From Aegilops tauschii subsp. strangulata (taxonomy: Eukaryota; Streptophyta; Magnoliopsida; Poales; Poaceae), in assembly GCF_002575655.3 (NCBI RefSeq), contig NC_053037.3, forward strand, positions 324,287,294-324,351,293: a stretch of DNA of 64,000 nt. The letters are read 5' to 3'. Each line of letters starts with the position of its first letter. The first letter of the stretch is position 1. The notes beneath the pieces were generated by a model. The model did not search any database, was not told the DNA's origin, and saw nothing but the letters and a program-made list of their open reading frames with translations. Of the stretch, positions 22,579 through 34,500 are shown one piece after another. The translations under genes were made by a program, and so were the position numbers.

Positions 22579-24019
22579 TGATACGTCTCCAACATATCTA
22601 TAATTTTTTATTGTTCCATGCTGTTGTATTATCATTCTTGGATGTTTTACAATCATTTTATATCATTTTTGGTACTAACCTATTGACATAGTGCCTAGTG
22701 CCAGTTGCTGTTTTCTGCTTGTTTTTACATGGTAGGAAATCAATATCAAACAGAGTCCAAATGCAACAAAAATTTGTGGAATTTTTATGGACCAAAAGAC
22801 ACCCAATGGGCCGGAGAAGCACCTGGGTTGTGCCAACCTAGGTGGCCTCCTGCACTGCCTCTTTGCTCTGTAAATACCCCAATATTCCAGAAACCCTAGG
22901 GGAGTCGACGAAAATCAATTCCACCCGCCGCAAGTTCCAGAACCACCAGATCCAATATAGACACCATCACGGAGGGGTTCATCATCCTCATTGGTGCCTC
23001 TCCGATGATGCGTGAGTAGTTCATTGTATACCTACGGGTCCATAGTTAGTAGCTAGATGGCTTCCTCTCTCTCTTTTGATTCTCAATACAATGGTCTTTT
23101 GGAGATCCATATGATGTAACTCTTTTTGCGGTGTGTTTGTTATCCGATGAACTTTGAGTTTATGATCGGATCTATGTTTTTATCCATGAAAGTTATTTGA
23201 GTCTTTTTTGATATCTTATATGAATGATTGCTTATAGCCTCATATTTCTTCTCCGATATTTGGGTTTTGTTTGGCCAACTTGATCTATTTATCTTGCAAT
23301 GGGAAGAGGTGCTTTGTGATGGGTTCGATCTTACGGTGCTTGATCCCAGTGACAGAAGGGGAACCGACACATATGTATCATTGCTATTAAGGATAACAAG
23401 ATGGGGTCTATTTCTACATAAATAGATCTTGTCTACATCACGTCATCGTTCTTATTGCATTACTCCGTTTTTCCATGAACTTAATACACAAGATGCATGC
23501 TGGATAGCGGTCGATGTGTGGAGTAATAGTAGTAGATGCAGGCAGGAGTCGGTCTACTAATCTTGAATGTGATGCCTATATAATGATCATTGCCTGGATA
23601 TCGTCATGATTATTTGAAGTTTTATCAATTGCGCAACAGTAATTTGTTTACCCACCGTTTGCTATTTTTCTCGAGAGAAGCCACTAGTGAAATCTACGGC
23701 CCCCGGGTCTGTTCTTTATTATATTTGCCTTCGCGATCTATTTTTATTTGCTTTTATTTTCAGATCTATTAAACCAAAAATACCTTGCTGCAATTTTTTG
23801 TTATTTATTTTATCTCGCGTTTCCGCGAAATCTTTTTATCCAATCTACTACAATTTTATCTACCTTTTTACCCGTGAGGGATTGACAACCCCTCTCTTAC
23901 GTCGGGTTGCCAGTATTTGTTCTTTGTGTGCAGGAGCTGTTTACGTGGTGTTGCATGGTTCTCCTACTAGTTCGATAACCTCTTTGGGGGAAATACCGAC
24001 GTAGTTCTAGCAAACATCA
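22579..24019 (+). repeat. S2: 5' LTR (1441 bp)
   Basis: TGATACGTCTCC to GCAAACATCA. Shorter than its partner (1703 bp) because of deletions in the GC-rich block near 22830 and near 23975. The TATA position reads TGTAAAT (22869-22875), a substitution in the promoter core compared with TATAAAT in the other three LTR copies. Confidence 0.9.
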
Positions 24020-24030
24020 AAAGGAATTTC

Positions 24031-24048
24031 TGGCGCCGCTGCCGGGGA
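24031..24048 (+). promoter_or_regulatory. S2: primer-binding site
   Basis: TGGCGCCGCTGCCGGGGA, one change from the S1 site. Confidence 0.85.
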
Positions 24049-24288
24049 GGATCACGTCAAGATAGTCTCCCGTCAACTTGCCAATTTCTAGCACCGTTGC
24101 CGGGGAGATATCATCAACATCTACCAGGTTCCTAATCACAAATCTCATCTCCTTGCAATTTACATTATTTGCCATTTGCCTCTCGTTTTCCTCTCCCCCA
24201 CTTCAAAAAAAATTGTCGTTTTATTCGCCCTCTTTTTCGTTCTCCGTTTTCTTGCCGGATCTATCCATGTTCTTGCTTTATAGTTACA

Positions 24289-24852
24289 ATGGCTAGCGTG
24301 ACCACTCCTCCTTTGTCACCATAGTTTGAAGTTTTGTACTTCAAGCAACGACAAGGAGAAAATTTGAAAGATGCTTGGTATAGGCTAATGGTATCCTATC
24401 ATGTTTGCAACCTAAAGGGAGACGCAAAGATTTTGCTTCATAATTTTTACATAGGATTGGCTTTGCATCATAGACAACTCTTAGATTTTGCCGCTAAAGG
24501 GAATTTTATTGAGCTTGATGCTAATGCTGCCTATGAAATCTTACAAAGAATTCTGGGGGTTCCACCTCAAAAGAAGGGGGTTTCTTTCACCCGAGAGGGA
24601 GTTCAAATGTTGGTCAAACTTGGTGATTTGCACAAACATATGGTTGAATTGCAAAAATATAATGAACCCCTCAAATATCTTAATGGTAGTATCAATCGCA
24701 TGAACACCTTGATTACTCTCTGCAATAAGAGACTGGATATTTTAGATCTGAAGATGGTTTCTTTTCCTGAGAATTTAGGGAAGCGCAAAGAGCCTCCCGG
24801 GTTTGAGAAAGCCCTTACAAAAGTTGCCAAAACTACGAATGACAATACTTAG
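24289..24852 (+). pseudogene. S2: gag (capsid-like) remnant
   Basis: ATG at 24289 opens MASVTTPPLSP, then an in-frame TAG at 24322-24324; the same frame continues open to 24852 (about 172 residues). It contains the gag core signature KDAWYRLMVSYHVC, then ILLHNFYIGLALHHRQLLD, and FIELDANAAYEIL, as in the retrotransposon gag family, followed by an amphipathic helical stretch (VKLGDLHKHMVELQKYNEPLKYLN) that may be coiled coil. No zinc knuckle and no protease follow; the stop is directly followed by the conserved CCTAGCTAGG block. The N-terminal third of a usual gag seems deleted. Confidence 0.8.
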
Positions 24853-27307
24853 ATCTTTGCTTTATGCCTAGCTAGGGGCGCAAAACGATAGCGCTCACTT
24901 GGAGGCAACCCAACTTGTATCTTTTTGCTTTTTGGTTTTCTTGTTGTTTTCAATAAAATACACAATTATGCCTCTGTTTAGATGTGTTTTTGTGGTTTAA
25001 ATTAGTGTTTGTGCCAAACAAAGCCTTTGGGATCATGTTGGGTGAAAAACAGAAACTTTTGCATCCAGAAAAACAATTTTTAAAAATCACAGAAGCGACG
25101 AAACATTCTGATTTTTTTACAGGATATTGATATACAAATTCTCACGTTGTCCTAATTTTTCAGAAGTTTTGGAGTTACACAAGTATTCGAAATATCCAGA
25201 TTGCTACAGACTGTTCTATTTTTGCCAGATTCTGTTTTCTTTGTGTTTTGTGCTTGTTTTGCTGATTCTATGGTTTTCTTTGAAGAGTTTTTGCCATAGA
25301 AAAGTTGGAATACAGTAGATATAATGCAAGAATAAAATATGAAAGGGTTTGCAACAGTACTTATAGTGGTGGTTTGCTTTCTTATACTAACGAATCTCAC
25401 GAAGGTTTTGTTGAGTTTTGTGTGATTGAAGTTTTCAAGTTTTGGGTGATGTTATGATGGATGAAGGAATAAGGAGTAAGAAGAGCCTAAGCTTTGGCAT
25501 GTCCATGGCATCCCAAGCTATTATCCAAAGAGAAGCAAGCAACTAAACTTGGGGATGCCCGAGTGGCATCCCCTCTTTCTTCTAACGACAATCGGTATTT
25601 TACTCGGAACTATATTATTATTTGTCACATATTATGAGTTTTCCTTGGAGCGTCTTGTATGATATGAGTCTTTGCTTGATTTGATTTTTCATTTAAGTCA
25701 TGAATCCTTGCTGGACTCGCCTATTCGAGAGATCCAAAATTATGCTATTACTTGTTCGAATTGCTCTCTATGCTTCACTTAAATCTTTATGAGCTATGGA
25801 ATTGCTCTAGTGCTTCACTTATATCTTTTTGAGCACGGTGTGCTTTGTTATTTTTTAAGAAATGCTCTCATGCTTCACTTAGATTTATTTGATAGTTAGT
25901 AAAAAAATTAAGAAAATTCTCTCTTGCTTCACTTAAATTATTTTGAGAGAAACAAATATGATGCTCATGATCTTCACTTATATTTGTTTGAGCTTATTAA
26001 AAGCAACATAAGAAATCTAGTCCCAAAGTGATAGATATCCAAGGAGGATATAATAAAAACTTTCATGAAGATAATTGGACAAAATAAACTTGATTCTTTG
26101 TAATAGTTTTGAGATATGATGATATGATATGTGAGTCATGTTGATGAGTAATTATGCTTTAGTAAGAATATTGGTGTTAAGGTTTGTGATTCCCTATGCA
26201 AGCACGAAAGTCAATAGTTATGCAATGAAATTACATCCTACTTGTGGTGCATTATTCGGTGTTAGTTATGCTCAATGCTCGCTTATGAGATTTTTTGTTT
26301 CTTGGTTGGATGCTTCTCAATCTTTTGCTAGCCTTCATTTGCACTAAGTATGATCACTACTTGTGCATCCAAAATCCTTGAAACCAGTTTTGCCATATGA
26401 GTCCACCCTACCTACCTATATGCGGTATTCTTTTGCCATTCTAAGCAAATTTGTATGTGCCATCTCTAATTTTCAAAATAAACTTCTCTTTGTGTGCTGG
26501 TACTGCTCATGAAATGGTAGGGGGTGGCTAATATATTTCCATGCTAGATATGTTATTCTCAAGATGAGTGTTTATTCACTTGTCAATGCACGAGAGTAAG
26601 GCAAAGGTATTACGGATGCCCAGTCCCGAAATGAAAAATGAATTTCTTTATGTTGTCAAATAATAAATTCCTTGGAAAGTGTTGGTATGGAAGGCACCCG
26701 TGGATACGGCTAGCCATAGAAAGTGAAAGTATGGTTGAAAAAGGAATAAACTTTGTTTTATGTTTGGGAACTGCCTATGATATGTCTAGCATGGAAATTA
26801 TTGGGAACTACTCGATCGTTTTTGTTGACAGGCAAAGAATGCCACCCAAAATATTTTTATCTCTAGCTTTTTCGCTTTGAGCTCTGGCACCTCTACAAGT
26901 CCCTACTTCCCTCCGCGAAGGGCCTTTCTTTTACTTAATGCAATTTTTATTTTTATTTGAGTCTCCATCTTTTCTTATAAAGGACCAACTAAGGGGCACT
27001 ATGACCATACTTGAGCATTGGGTGCAGCTAATACGTGAGTGTGTGGATCAATGATTCAGCATAATGGGCTAGGGATAACTTATTTTAGCATTGATATTTT
27101 GAAAGACATGGTTGCTTGTTGGCAGGCTTGAGTATTCAAGTCCTCATGTCAAAATTAGACTATTGCTTTGAACCATATAAAAGTCCAAATGTCCATGCTA
27201 CAAAGAAAATAATATGAGATGAACATGTTAGGCAGCATTCCACATAAAAAATTCTGTTTTTATCATTTACCTACTCGAGGACGAGCAAGAATTAAGCTTG
27301 GGGGAGC
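24853..27307 (+). other. S2: long non-coding 3' region
   Basis: Collinear with 18086-20558 of S1. CCTAGCTAGG at 24867-24876 and the hairpin around 24899-24913 are conserved. The degenerate TGCTTCACTTA repeat recurs at about 25765-26000. Polypurine tract AAGCTTGGGGGAGC before 27308. No gene seen. Confidence 0.65.
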
Positions 27308-29010
27308 TGATACGTCTCCAACGTATCTATAATTTTTTATTGTTCCATGCTGTTATATTATCATTCTTGGATGTTTTACAATCATTTTATAATCATTTTA
27401 TATCATTTTTGGTACTAACCTATTGACATAGTGCCCAGTGCCAGTTGCTCTTTTCTACTTGTTTTTTACATCGCAGGAAATCAATATCAAGCGGAGTCCA
27501 AATGCAACAAAACTTTTTGTGGAATTTTTATGGACCAGAAGACACCCAATGGGCTGGAGAAGCACCTGGGGGTGCCCTGAGGGGGGCACAACCCACCAAG
27601 GAGCGCCTGGGGGCCCAGGCGGGTTGTGCCCAGCTCGGTGGCCTCCCGCACCGCCTCTTTGCTCTATAAATACCCCAATATTCCATAAACCCTAGGGGAG
27701 TCAACGAAAATCAATTCCAGCCACCGCAAGTTCCAGAACCACCAGGTCCAATCTAGACACCATCACGGAGGGGTTCATCATCCTCATTTGGTGCCTCTCC
27801 AATGATGCGTGAGTAGTTCATTCTAGACCTACGGGTTCGTAGTTAGTAGCTAGATGGCTTCCTCTCTCTCTCTTTTGATTCTCAATAGAATGGTGTCTTG
27901 GTGATCCATATGATGTAACTCTTTTTGCGGTGTGTTTGTTGGGATCCGATAAACTTTGAGTTTATGATCAGATCTATGTTTTTATCCATGAAAGTTATTT
28001 TAGTCTTCTTTGATCTCTTATATACATGATTGCTTATAGCCTCGTATTTCTTCTCTGATATTTGGGTTTTGTTTGGCCAACTTGATCTATTTATCTTGCA
28101 ATGGGAAGAGGTGCTTTGTGATGCGTTCGATCTTACGGTGCTTGATCCCAGTGACAGAAGGGGAACTGACACTTATGTTGGGGATATCGCTTATCGGGAA
28201 CTTATCGGTCGACCCAAGATAAGGGGTAAATCGACCAATTTATCGGCATATCGGCCGATTTATCGCCATATCGGCTGATTTGTCGGCCAATTTATCTTAT
28301 TGGTCAGACAATGATAAGCGATAAATCGGCCGATTTATCGGAATATCGGAAGATATCTTGAACAGTGTGTCACCGTTCTTATTGCATTACTCCGTTTTTC
28401 ATGAACTTAATATACTAGATGCATGCTGGATAGCGGTCGATGTGTGGAGTAATAGTAGTAGATGCAGGCAGGAGAGTCGGTCTACTGATCTTGGACGTGA
28501 TGCCTATATAATGATCATTGCCTGGATATCGTCATGATTATTTGAAGTTTTATCAATTGCCCAACAATAATTTGTTTACCCACCGTTTGCTATTTTTTCT
28601 CGAGAGAAGCCACTAGTGAAATCTACGGCCCCTGGATCTCTTCTTTATTATTTTTGCCTTCACGATCTATTTTTATTGGATTTTATTTTCAGATCTATTA
28701 AACCAAAAATACAAAAATACCTTGCTGCAACTTTTTGTTATTTATTTTATCTTGTGTTCCCACGAGATCTATTTATCCAATCTACTACAATTTTATCTAC
28801 CTTTTTACCCGTGAGGGATTGACAACCCCTCTCTTACGTCGGGTTGCAAGTATTTGTTCTTTGTGTGTAGGAGCTGTTTACGTGGTGTTGCGTCGTTCTC
28901 CTACTGGTTCGATAACCTTGGTCTCATCACTGAGGGAAATACCTACCATTGTTGTGTTGCATCATCCCTTGCTCTTTGGGGAAATACTGACGTAGTTCTA
29001 GCAAACATCA
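27308..29010 (+). repeat. S2: 3' LTR (1703 bp) with a foreign block
   Basis: TGATACGTCTCC to GCAAACATCA; TATAAAT at 27665-27671. Between 28178 and 28371 the normal LTR sequence is replaced by a TATCGGCCGAT-rich block that is absent from all other LTR copies here. Confidence 0.88.
28178..28371. repeat. TATCGGCCGAT-rich block replacing LTR sequence
   Basis: About 190 bp made of overlapping ATAAATCGGCCGATTTATCG motifs and variants in both orientations, so it can fold on itself. It replaces about 65-70 bp of the LTR that are present in the 5' partner (about 23360-23445). I see no clean terminal inverted repeats or TSD. Confidence 0.6.
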
Positions 29011-29015
29011 ATGCT

Positions 29016-29402
29016 ATGCTTATGGAAAAGAAGGACATATCTCCCAGAATTGCCCGAAGGAGTGTAGAGAGTATCTCGCATAATTCCCGGCGATGGAGTT
29101 TGAGTATGACCCACAGGAACTAGAAGCTCTAATCAATACGAAGACATCCAAGAAGAAGAAGAAGAAGAAGAAGGTATACTAAGAAGAGACAAAACTCTGC
29201 CCAGCAGGACCTGAGTTATATCACATGTTTCAAGTGCAAAGATGTAGGTCACTATGCCAATATGTGCCTAGGAAAGGAACCAAGAACCCAAGGAGCAGAC
29301 ACAATCACCAAGAAGCCCCGAGACTTTACGGAAGTTATCTGTTTTCACTACACGAGAGCAGGACATTATGCTAGTAAATGTCTAGACAACATGAAATCTT
29401 GA
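29016..29402 (+). pseudogene. H: gag zinc-knuckle region, second part
   Basis: It continues from 22578. Three more knuckles: CYAYGKEGHISQNC (second Cys is Tyr), CFKCKDVGHYANMC (regular), CFHYTRAGHYASKC (second Cys is Tyr). Between the first and second lies FEYDPQELEALI followed by a run of AAG codons (29149-29173) coding Lys. Frameshifts and a TAA near 29066 and a stop near 29180 break the frame. The stop at about 29402 ends recognisable gag, and no protease, RT or integrase follows, so H had gag only. Confidence 0.8.
29149..29173 (+). repeat. (AAG)n microsatellite in H gag
   Basis: Eight consecutive AAG units within gag, coding a Lys run. Confidence 0.85.
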
Positions 29403-29648
29403 GTTGAATATTTCAGATTTTGGTACTGGAATAAAGAATGTAATAAATATGGTAGGGATCACTTTTATATTCATGAGGATGTGAAGTTACGATATGTAAT
29501 GGAAGTCTCGGAAATTGTAATGATTCATGAATAAATAAAGTTAATGTGTGTGGAATCTCATATGTTGAAATATTGTGAGTTGTTTCTCTATAAACAGGAT
29601 TGAGACCATTTTCGAGGATATAAGAAATATGGTCTATGGATGAATTTG
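29403..29648 (+). other. H: interior after gag
   Basis: No gene seen. It ends with ATTTG (29644-29648), the TSD of E. Confidence 0.6.
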
Positions 29649-30828
29649 TGTCGGTGTACAAAAGTAGGGGCCTTTCTGTACCCCTTTACTTGTGCACGGG
29701 CAGTCGTAGCCACACCTACGGCCATGCTTGGCGAGGCAGAAGAAGGAATGGTACAAGACTGCCAAGGCAGTGCTCAAGCCAGAAGCATGAAGAGCGAAGG
29801 GACAAGATGGATTTCCCCCGGCAACACCCTTGCCGGGGCGACCTACATAGCCCCGACAAGAGCCTTGCCGGGGCAACTTGCCCAACACCAGCAAGGCCAC
29901 CACCCTTGAGCCTGAGAACTCTGACACCATCGACAGCGTCAAGACCAAGACTCGGGGTGCCTGTGTGGTGGCATGCAGATCTTTGTGAAGACCAAAGGCC
30001 TACGAGTCTAGATAGAAACAAGAAGACCCCCGGCAAGATCCTTGCCGGGGACAGACGAAGACCCCCGCCAAGACCCTTGCCGGGGAACGCCACGAGACCC
30101 CGGCAAGACCCTTGCCGGGGACGGCCCCGAGACCCCGGCAAGACCCTGGCCGGGGGCATCCGCAGGGCCGAGGCCAGGCCCACACCCACCAACATTTTGC
30201 TGCCCCGCGCCCGTTCCGACGCGGCAACCAGCCCGCCAACTAGGCGAGCGCCTGCGTGGCAGCATGCAGCTTCTAGGCCAACTAGTCAAGCACCTGCGTG
30301 GTGGCATGCAGATCTTCGTGAAGACCCTGTCACCGCACCAGCTGAGCAACCAGCCAGCTAGCATGGTGTTGCATGCGTCATCAGCTTGGACGCGCGTTGT
30401 AGCAAGGCGAGGCGGCGACGGACGTGACGAGCTTTGTTGTCGTCCCCGATAAAGCAAGAGGGCACGTAGGTAGTGCATTAAATGCGTTTGTCCTATGATG
30501 TCAGGCGATAAACTTGTACACTGTAGATACTTTCCACCTCCTGTGTGCCACTGTGGCGACCCCTTTTACATATAAAAGGAGGCCCGAGGCGTACTGGGAA
30601 CGATTCGGACTTTTTGGACTGGGCATGCACCGCAGCTAGTTCAAGAGCTCAAGAACACCAAATCAACACAGACAAGCAGGACTAGGGTTTTACGCATCGT
30701 TGCGGCCCGAACCTGGGTAAAAAAATCCCCTCGCGCTGATCTTTTAGACCCGCTCTTTGCGCAGCTCCACGCCCCGCCAACCGTAGAAGGGATTCCCCGG
30801 GATCCCATAGGTGTCATTTGCCCCGACA
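29649..30828 (+). repeat. E: 5' LTR (1180 bp)
   Basis: TGTCGGTGTAC to CCCCGACA. TATAAAAGG at 30571-30579. It contains the hairpin repeat array below. GC-rich frames on both strands here and in 37323-38472 are shadows of the repeats. Confidence 0.93.
30027..30156. repeat. E: hairpin tandem repeat in 5' LTR, four units
   Basis: Each unit is an inverted repeat CCCCGGCAAG / CTTGCCGGGG around 2-4 bases, separated by 10-12 bp spacers. Two looser copies lie at 29817-29873. The 3' LTR has three units at 37709-37801. Confidence 0.88.
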
Positions 30829-30830
30829 TC

Positions 30831-30850
30831 TTTGGCGCACTAGGTAGGGG
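30831..30850 (+). promoter_or_regulatory. E: primer-binding site
   Basis: TTTGGCGCACTAGGTAGGGG begins two bases after the LTR end, a known primer-site type of plant Gypsy elements. Confidence 0.75.
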
Positions 30851-30905
30851 CGCTGAGGCTGTGAAAATCTGGTCTAGAAGTTAGCACATCGACTCCTTCA
30901 TCGCG

Positions 30906-31100
30906 ATGGCTCCGAAGAAGAAGGCGGCCCCAGCGGTCAGCTCGTCGGGAGCCGTCTGTCCGTGCCAGCGCGAGCAGGCGGCAGGGCAGACGCTAGCGAT
31001 GGAGGATGTCAAAGTCATCTCCATCACTCTGGTGCCATCAGCCGGGCGAGCGGTGTTGTCTGCAGCCGCAACAACCATCCACGTGGCGACGAAAAGCTAA
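30906..31100 (+). pseudogene. E: N-terminal stub of gag
   Basis: A 64-codon frame (MAPKKKAAPAVSSSG...) starts where gag is expected, about 75 bases past the primer site, and ends at 31100. From there the sequence no longer looks like gag and merges with the 3' end of the antisense gene region, so the rest was deleted. No domain can be assigned; placement is the evidence. Confidence 0.5.
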
Positions 31101-31548
31101 GTCACGCAAAACCTTGAGCAATATTCCTTTTTATAGGGTTATCTTCCTCGAAAGATCTTGCTCCTTGTATGGACAACCTGCACGCAAAGGAACCCTTCCT
31201 CTGTTGGCAACGCCCTTGTTCTGTTTCAAGTCCGTTCAACATTTCAAGCGGCTGCACCGATAATGGCAAGGTGGCTTGCCCGGCAGCAAGCGCCCCCCGG
31301 CAGGCTGCTAAGGATCCGTTCCTCAAAGCGCCACAGCATGGGTTTACGCGCCGGCAAACCTATCCAACTGGGCGTAGGGTGCTTACATACAAAGAAAGAT
31401 CAAACAAGAAGATAGCACGCGCTATTTCAGAATACTGCAAAGTTACATTACATCAGTGGTTGCCGCGGTTCTAACTTAAGATAAAATTGTCTTGGGCATG
31501 AAATCGCAGCGGCAATGAGAAACGGGGTGGCTAGTCCTGGCGCTGGCC
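31101..31548. other. E: segment between gag stub and antisense gene
   Basis: GC-neutral, no gene recognised. It probably holds the 3' untranslated part of the antisense gene (minus strand). Confidence 0.4.
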
Positions 31549-34500
31549 TTACAACCTCTTGACTCCGTCGATGCAGCTGATGATGGGCTCGATATGCTCT
31601 TCGAGCGCTGTGAGGTCGGCATCCTCCGGCAAGCTCTCAAGCGCGTTGGCGAAGTCGACGCTGGGGTTCCAGAACGCCACCTTGGTGAGCACCTTGGTCA
31701 GGGCTCCCCGGCAAAGCTTCCGAGCCTCATTGGCCAGATAAGTCGCTCGATTGGAGCAGAGCTGCTCCAGGGCGTCGAGGATGCGCTTGAAGAACAAGGT
31801 CAGCCTGGCATTGGGGCTTATGTTCGCCTCCTGGAAGTACCTGATGTCCGGCATGCCCATGGCGGCTAGCTGCATGGTGAGCCTCCCTTCAACGTCGATG
31901 AGGCGGCCGATCCAGAGATTTACGCTGTCCACATAGTCCTTGTGGGCAGCGACATCATCCTTCCGTAGCTGCCTCTCGCTCTCAAGGGCCTAGTTCAGGG
32001 TCTCTTCACGGGCCCTGACCTCCGAAAGCATCCCTTCCAAGCTGTCCAGTTTCAGCTTTAGATCATTGATGGAGTCGTTGGCCTCGAAGAGCAGCTTGGT
32101 CTTGTCAGAGATGGTGACCTGCAAATCCTCCAGAGTGCGGTTAGCCGTGTCCCTGTCCTCCGTCAGCTTTGAGATCTCCTTCTTCAGCTCCTCCCGCTCC
32201 AGCTCCAGCTTCTCCACCTTGCTGGCTTGGTCCAGGGACAGAGCATCAAGTGCATCCTTGTGCTTCCGCTCCAGCTCCTAGGTCCGCTGCATGACGAGCT
32301 TCTTGATCTCCCCGTCCTTGCCGCGAAGCGTGGCGGCAAGTGCCTGCTCATGGGCAACGAGGTCTTCCTCCTGAGTGTCTAGCAGAGCTTGCTGCTGCCT
32401 CCAGTCAGCTTCGTCCTTGGCGGCCTGTTCCTCCGCTGCCTCTTGGGCCTTCTCGGTGTTGGCCTGCTTCAGGAGAAGCTCTCGCTTGCGCTCATCCAGC
32501 TCACCCTGGCGGTCCTCAGTTCCTCCCGGGCCTCGACGAACCAGACTTGCGTCTGAGCGACACGCTCTTGAAAATCCGCGGCCGCCATCCTGGAGTTCAC
32601 CTTATCCTGGCGGGCACGGTGGAGCACCTGAAGCTTCTGGAAATTGGAGCTCATGGCCCGGAGGAGTTGCTCCTCTTGTGAACCGCCGCCGCTGGCGCTC
32701 GGTTCGTCGACAACCTGGAGCCCGGCGGTGGCGCGCGCCTCACCGTCAAACACCTCCCCTTTGACTGGTGCTCGTTGTCCCTGGGAGGCGGATGAACAGA
32801 TCATCGCCCACCCTCAGGTACTTACTCGGGGCACGGACTGCAGGGGAGGAAGGTTGGTCGTCGGCCACCCCATCCCCGGCAGGCCCCTTGGCGGCCTCCT
32901 GGGCAGCGGCCTAGCCGGTCTCCCCGGTAGGCCCCTTTGCCGGTCTCCCTGGTAGGCCCCTTTGCCGGCCTCCCCAGCCACAATCTTGGTGGCCTCAGCT
33001 TCGGCATCCTTGGCGACCTCCTCGATGATAGTGTCGATGTCCACCAAGTCAGTCGAGGGAGGGTCTGGAAACCATAAAGGAGAATGAAGCGAGGCCAAAA
33101 TCAAAGTTTAGAACAAAGAAATGAAAGAACTGGGACGGGAGGCAGGCAACTTACCCGTGCCGAACTAAGAAGATGTGGTTCCCTCCCCACCAAAGTTCGT
33201 TGCCGGGACGGAGCCACCAGCATCCAAGCTCGCCTCCTCTTCCTCCGTGCACGTGGGCTCAGCGGTAGATGCCCTTGCCGCTGACACCCCTCTTGGTGGC
33301 GTGGTTGATGAGGGCGGCATGTCAGGGGCGGCCCTCGGCAGCTCCACCTGTTGCCGCTCTCCTCCTGCGAACCCGGCAAGGTCAGCACCAAGGATACGCA
33401 CCCCAACGCCCGTCGATGTGGAGTGAATAATGAACTCACGCTGGGGGCTGGAGCGGGGGTTGCGCCGAGGGCTGCTGTCCGGGCTGCTCACCACCAACGC
33501 CGGCATGCGCGGAGCGCTCGCCGGGGGCTCGTCGCCCGTCGAAGCCTTGGCCCTCTTCGCCGCCCTCTGAGCCAGCTTCTCCATGTCGTTGTGAAGAAAG
33601 ATCAAGTCAGGGAAAGATATCGCAAGCGAAGGGTCAGAAATGATGAGGGGCAAGGTGCTTACTCGTCCTCCTCCGCTGGCCTCCTCTTCCTCTTCGGGCT
33701 GAAGGACCCAAGATCGAAGTCGGCCTTCGGGGCGGTGTCTCCAAGGGAAGGACAAGGGGATGGCGTCCTAGGCCGCTTGGACGAGGAGGAGGTGGCGGCC
33801 GCCGTCTTCTTCGCTGCCGCATCCCTCATCGCCACGACCCTCGACTGGCGCGCGGGTTGCGCCTGGGCCTGTTGCCGCTGTGTGGTCCTGCCGGACCGGA
33901 CCGGCTCGCTGAAGCCAGCCTGCCGCAGGACACGTTTCCTCCCCCGGGCCGAGGAGTCATCCGCATCGGTCTCCTCTTCAACCGACTCCTCGACCACTTC
34001 TTCAACAAGGGGAACCCCAGCGCCAGCACCGCTGGGTTCCCTTGCAGACCCCGTCCACTCGGCAAACTCCTTCTCTTCCGCGGCCACGTCGGTCTCGTCC
34101 TCCACAGTGCTGAAGCTGCCGGCCTCCTCGGCAAGTGCTGCCTCCTCTGCCTTGGCGGCAATGTACGCCAACTCTTCTTCAGTGGTGTCGCGGATGAGCT
34201 ACGGCTCATCGTGAACGTACCTCTCCGACAAGTTGTCGAAGAATTCCTGCACCAGCTCTGCTTGTGGCTCGGCCCAGGTTGGATCGAGGCCGTGCGCGTT
34301 GAAAATCGGCATCATGGCGATGATGGCAGTCTGGCAAGAGTTGTTGCTCAACGGGACCACCCCCGCTGGCAACCCGAACAAAGACTTGCCGGCCTTGGCA
34401 GCCTTGTGCCGGTCTTCTCGGCCTTGCTGGTCGTCTCGACCCTGCCGACCTCGTCAACCTTGAGCTAAAAAAGCCTCTAGCAAAGGTGGGCATGCTGCAG

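Larger units (their letters stand above)
22579..29010 (+). mobile_element. S2: Sabrina-like Gypsy element, non-autonomous
   Basis: 5' LTR 22579-24019, primer site 24031-24048, gag remnant 24289-24852, non-coding 24853-27307, 3' LTR 27308-29010, perfect TSD ATGCT (22574-22578 and 29011-29015). It has a gag remnant but no protease, whereas S1 has a protease remnant, so the two are different internal-deletion derivatives of one family. Confidence 0.92.

Noticed and set aside
28178..28371. A clean MITE insertion
   Set aside because: No terminal inverted repeats with TSD could be found and LTR bases are missing, which a simple insertion would not cause.
30027..30156. CRISPR-like palindromic repeats
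   Set aside because: Spacers are 10-12 bp and similar to each other, and the array is inside an LTR and repeated in its partner.
29636..30478. Long GC-rich frames on both strands
   Set aside because: They lie wholly in the E LTR, recur at 37152-38123, and follow the hairpin repeats.
33351..34214. 287-codon plus-strand frame in E
   Set aside because: Opposite the antisense gene exons; low complexity and no domain, while the minus strand shows splice sites and a coherent protein.
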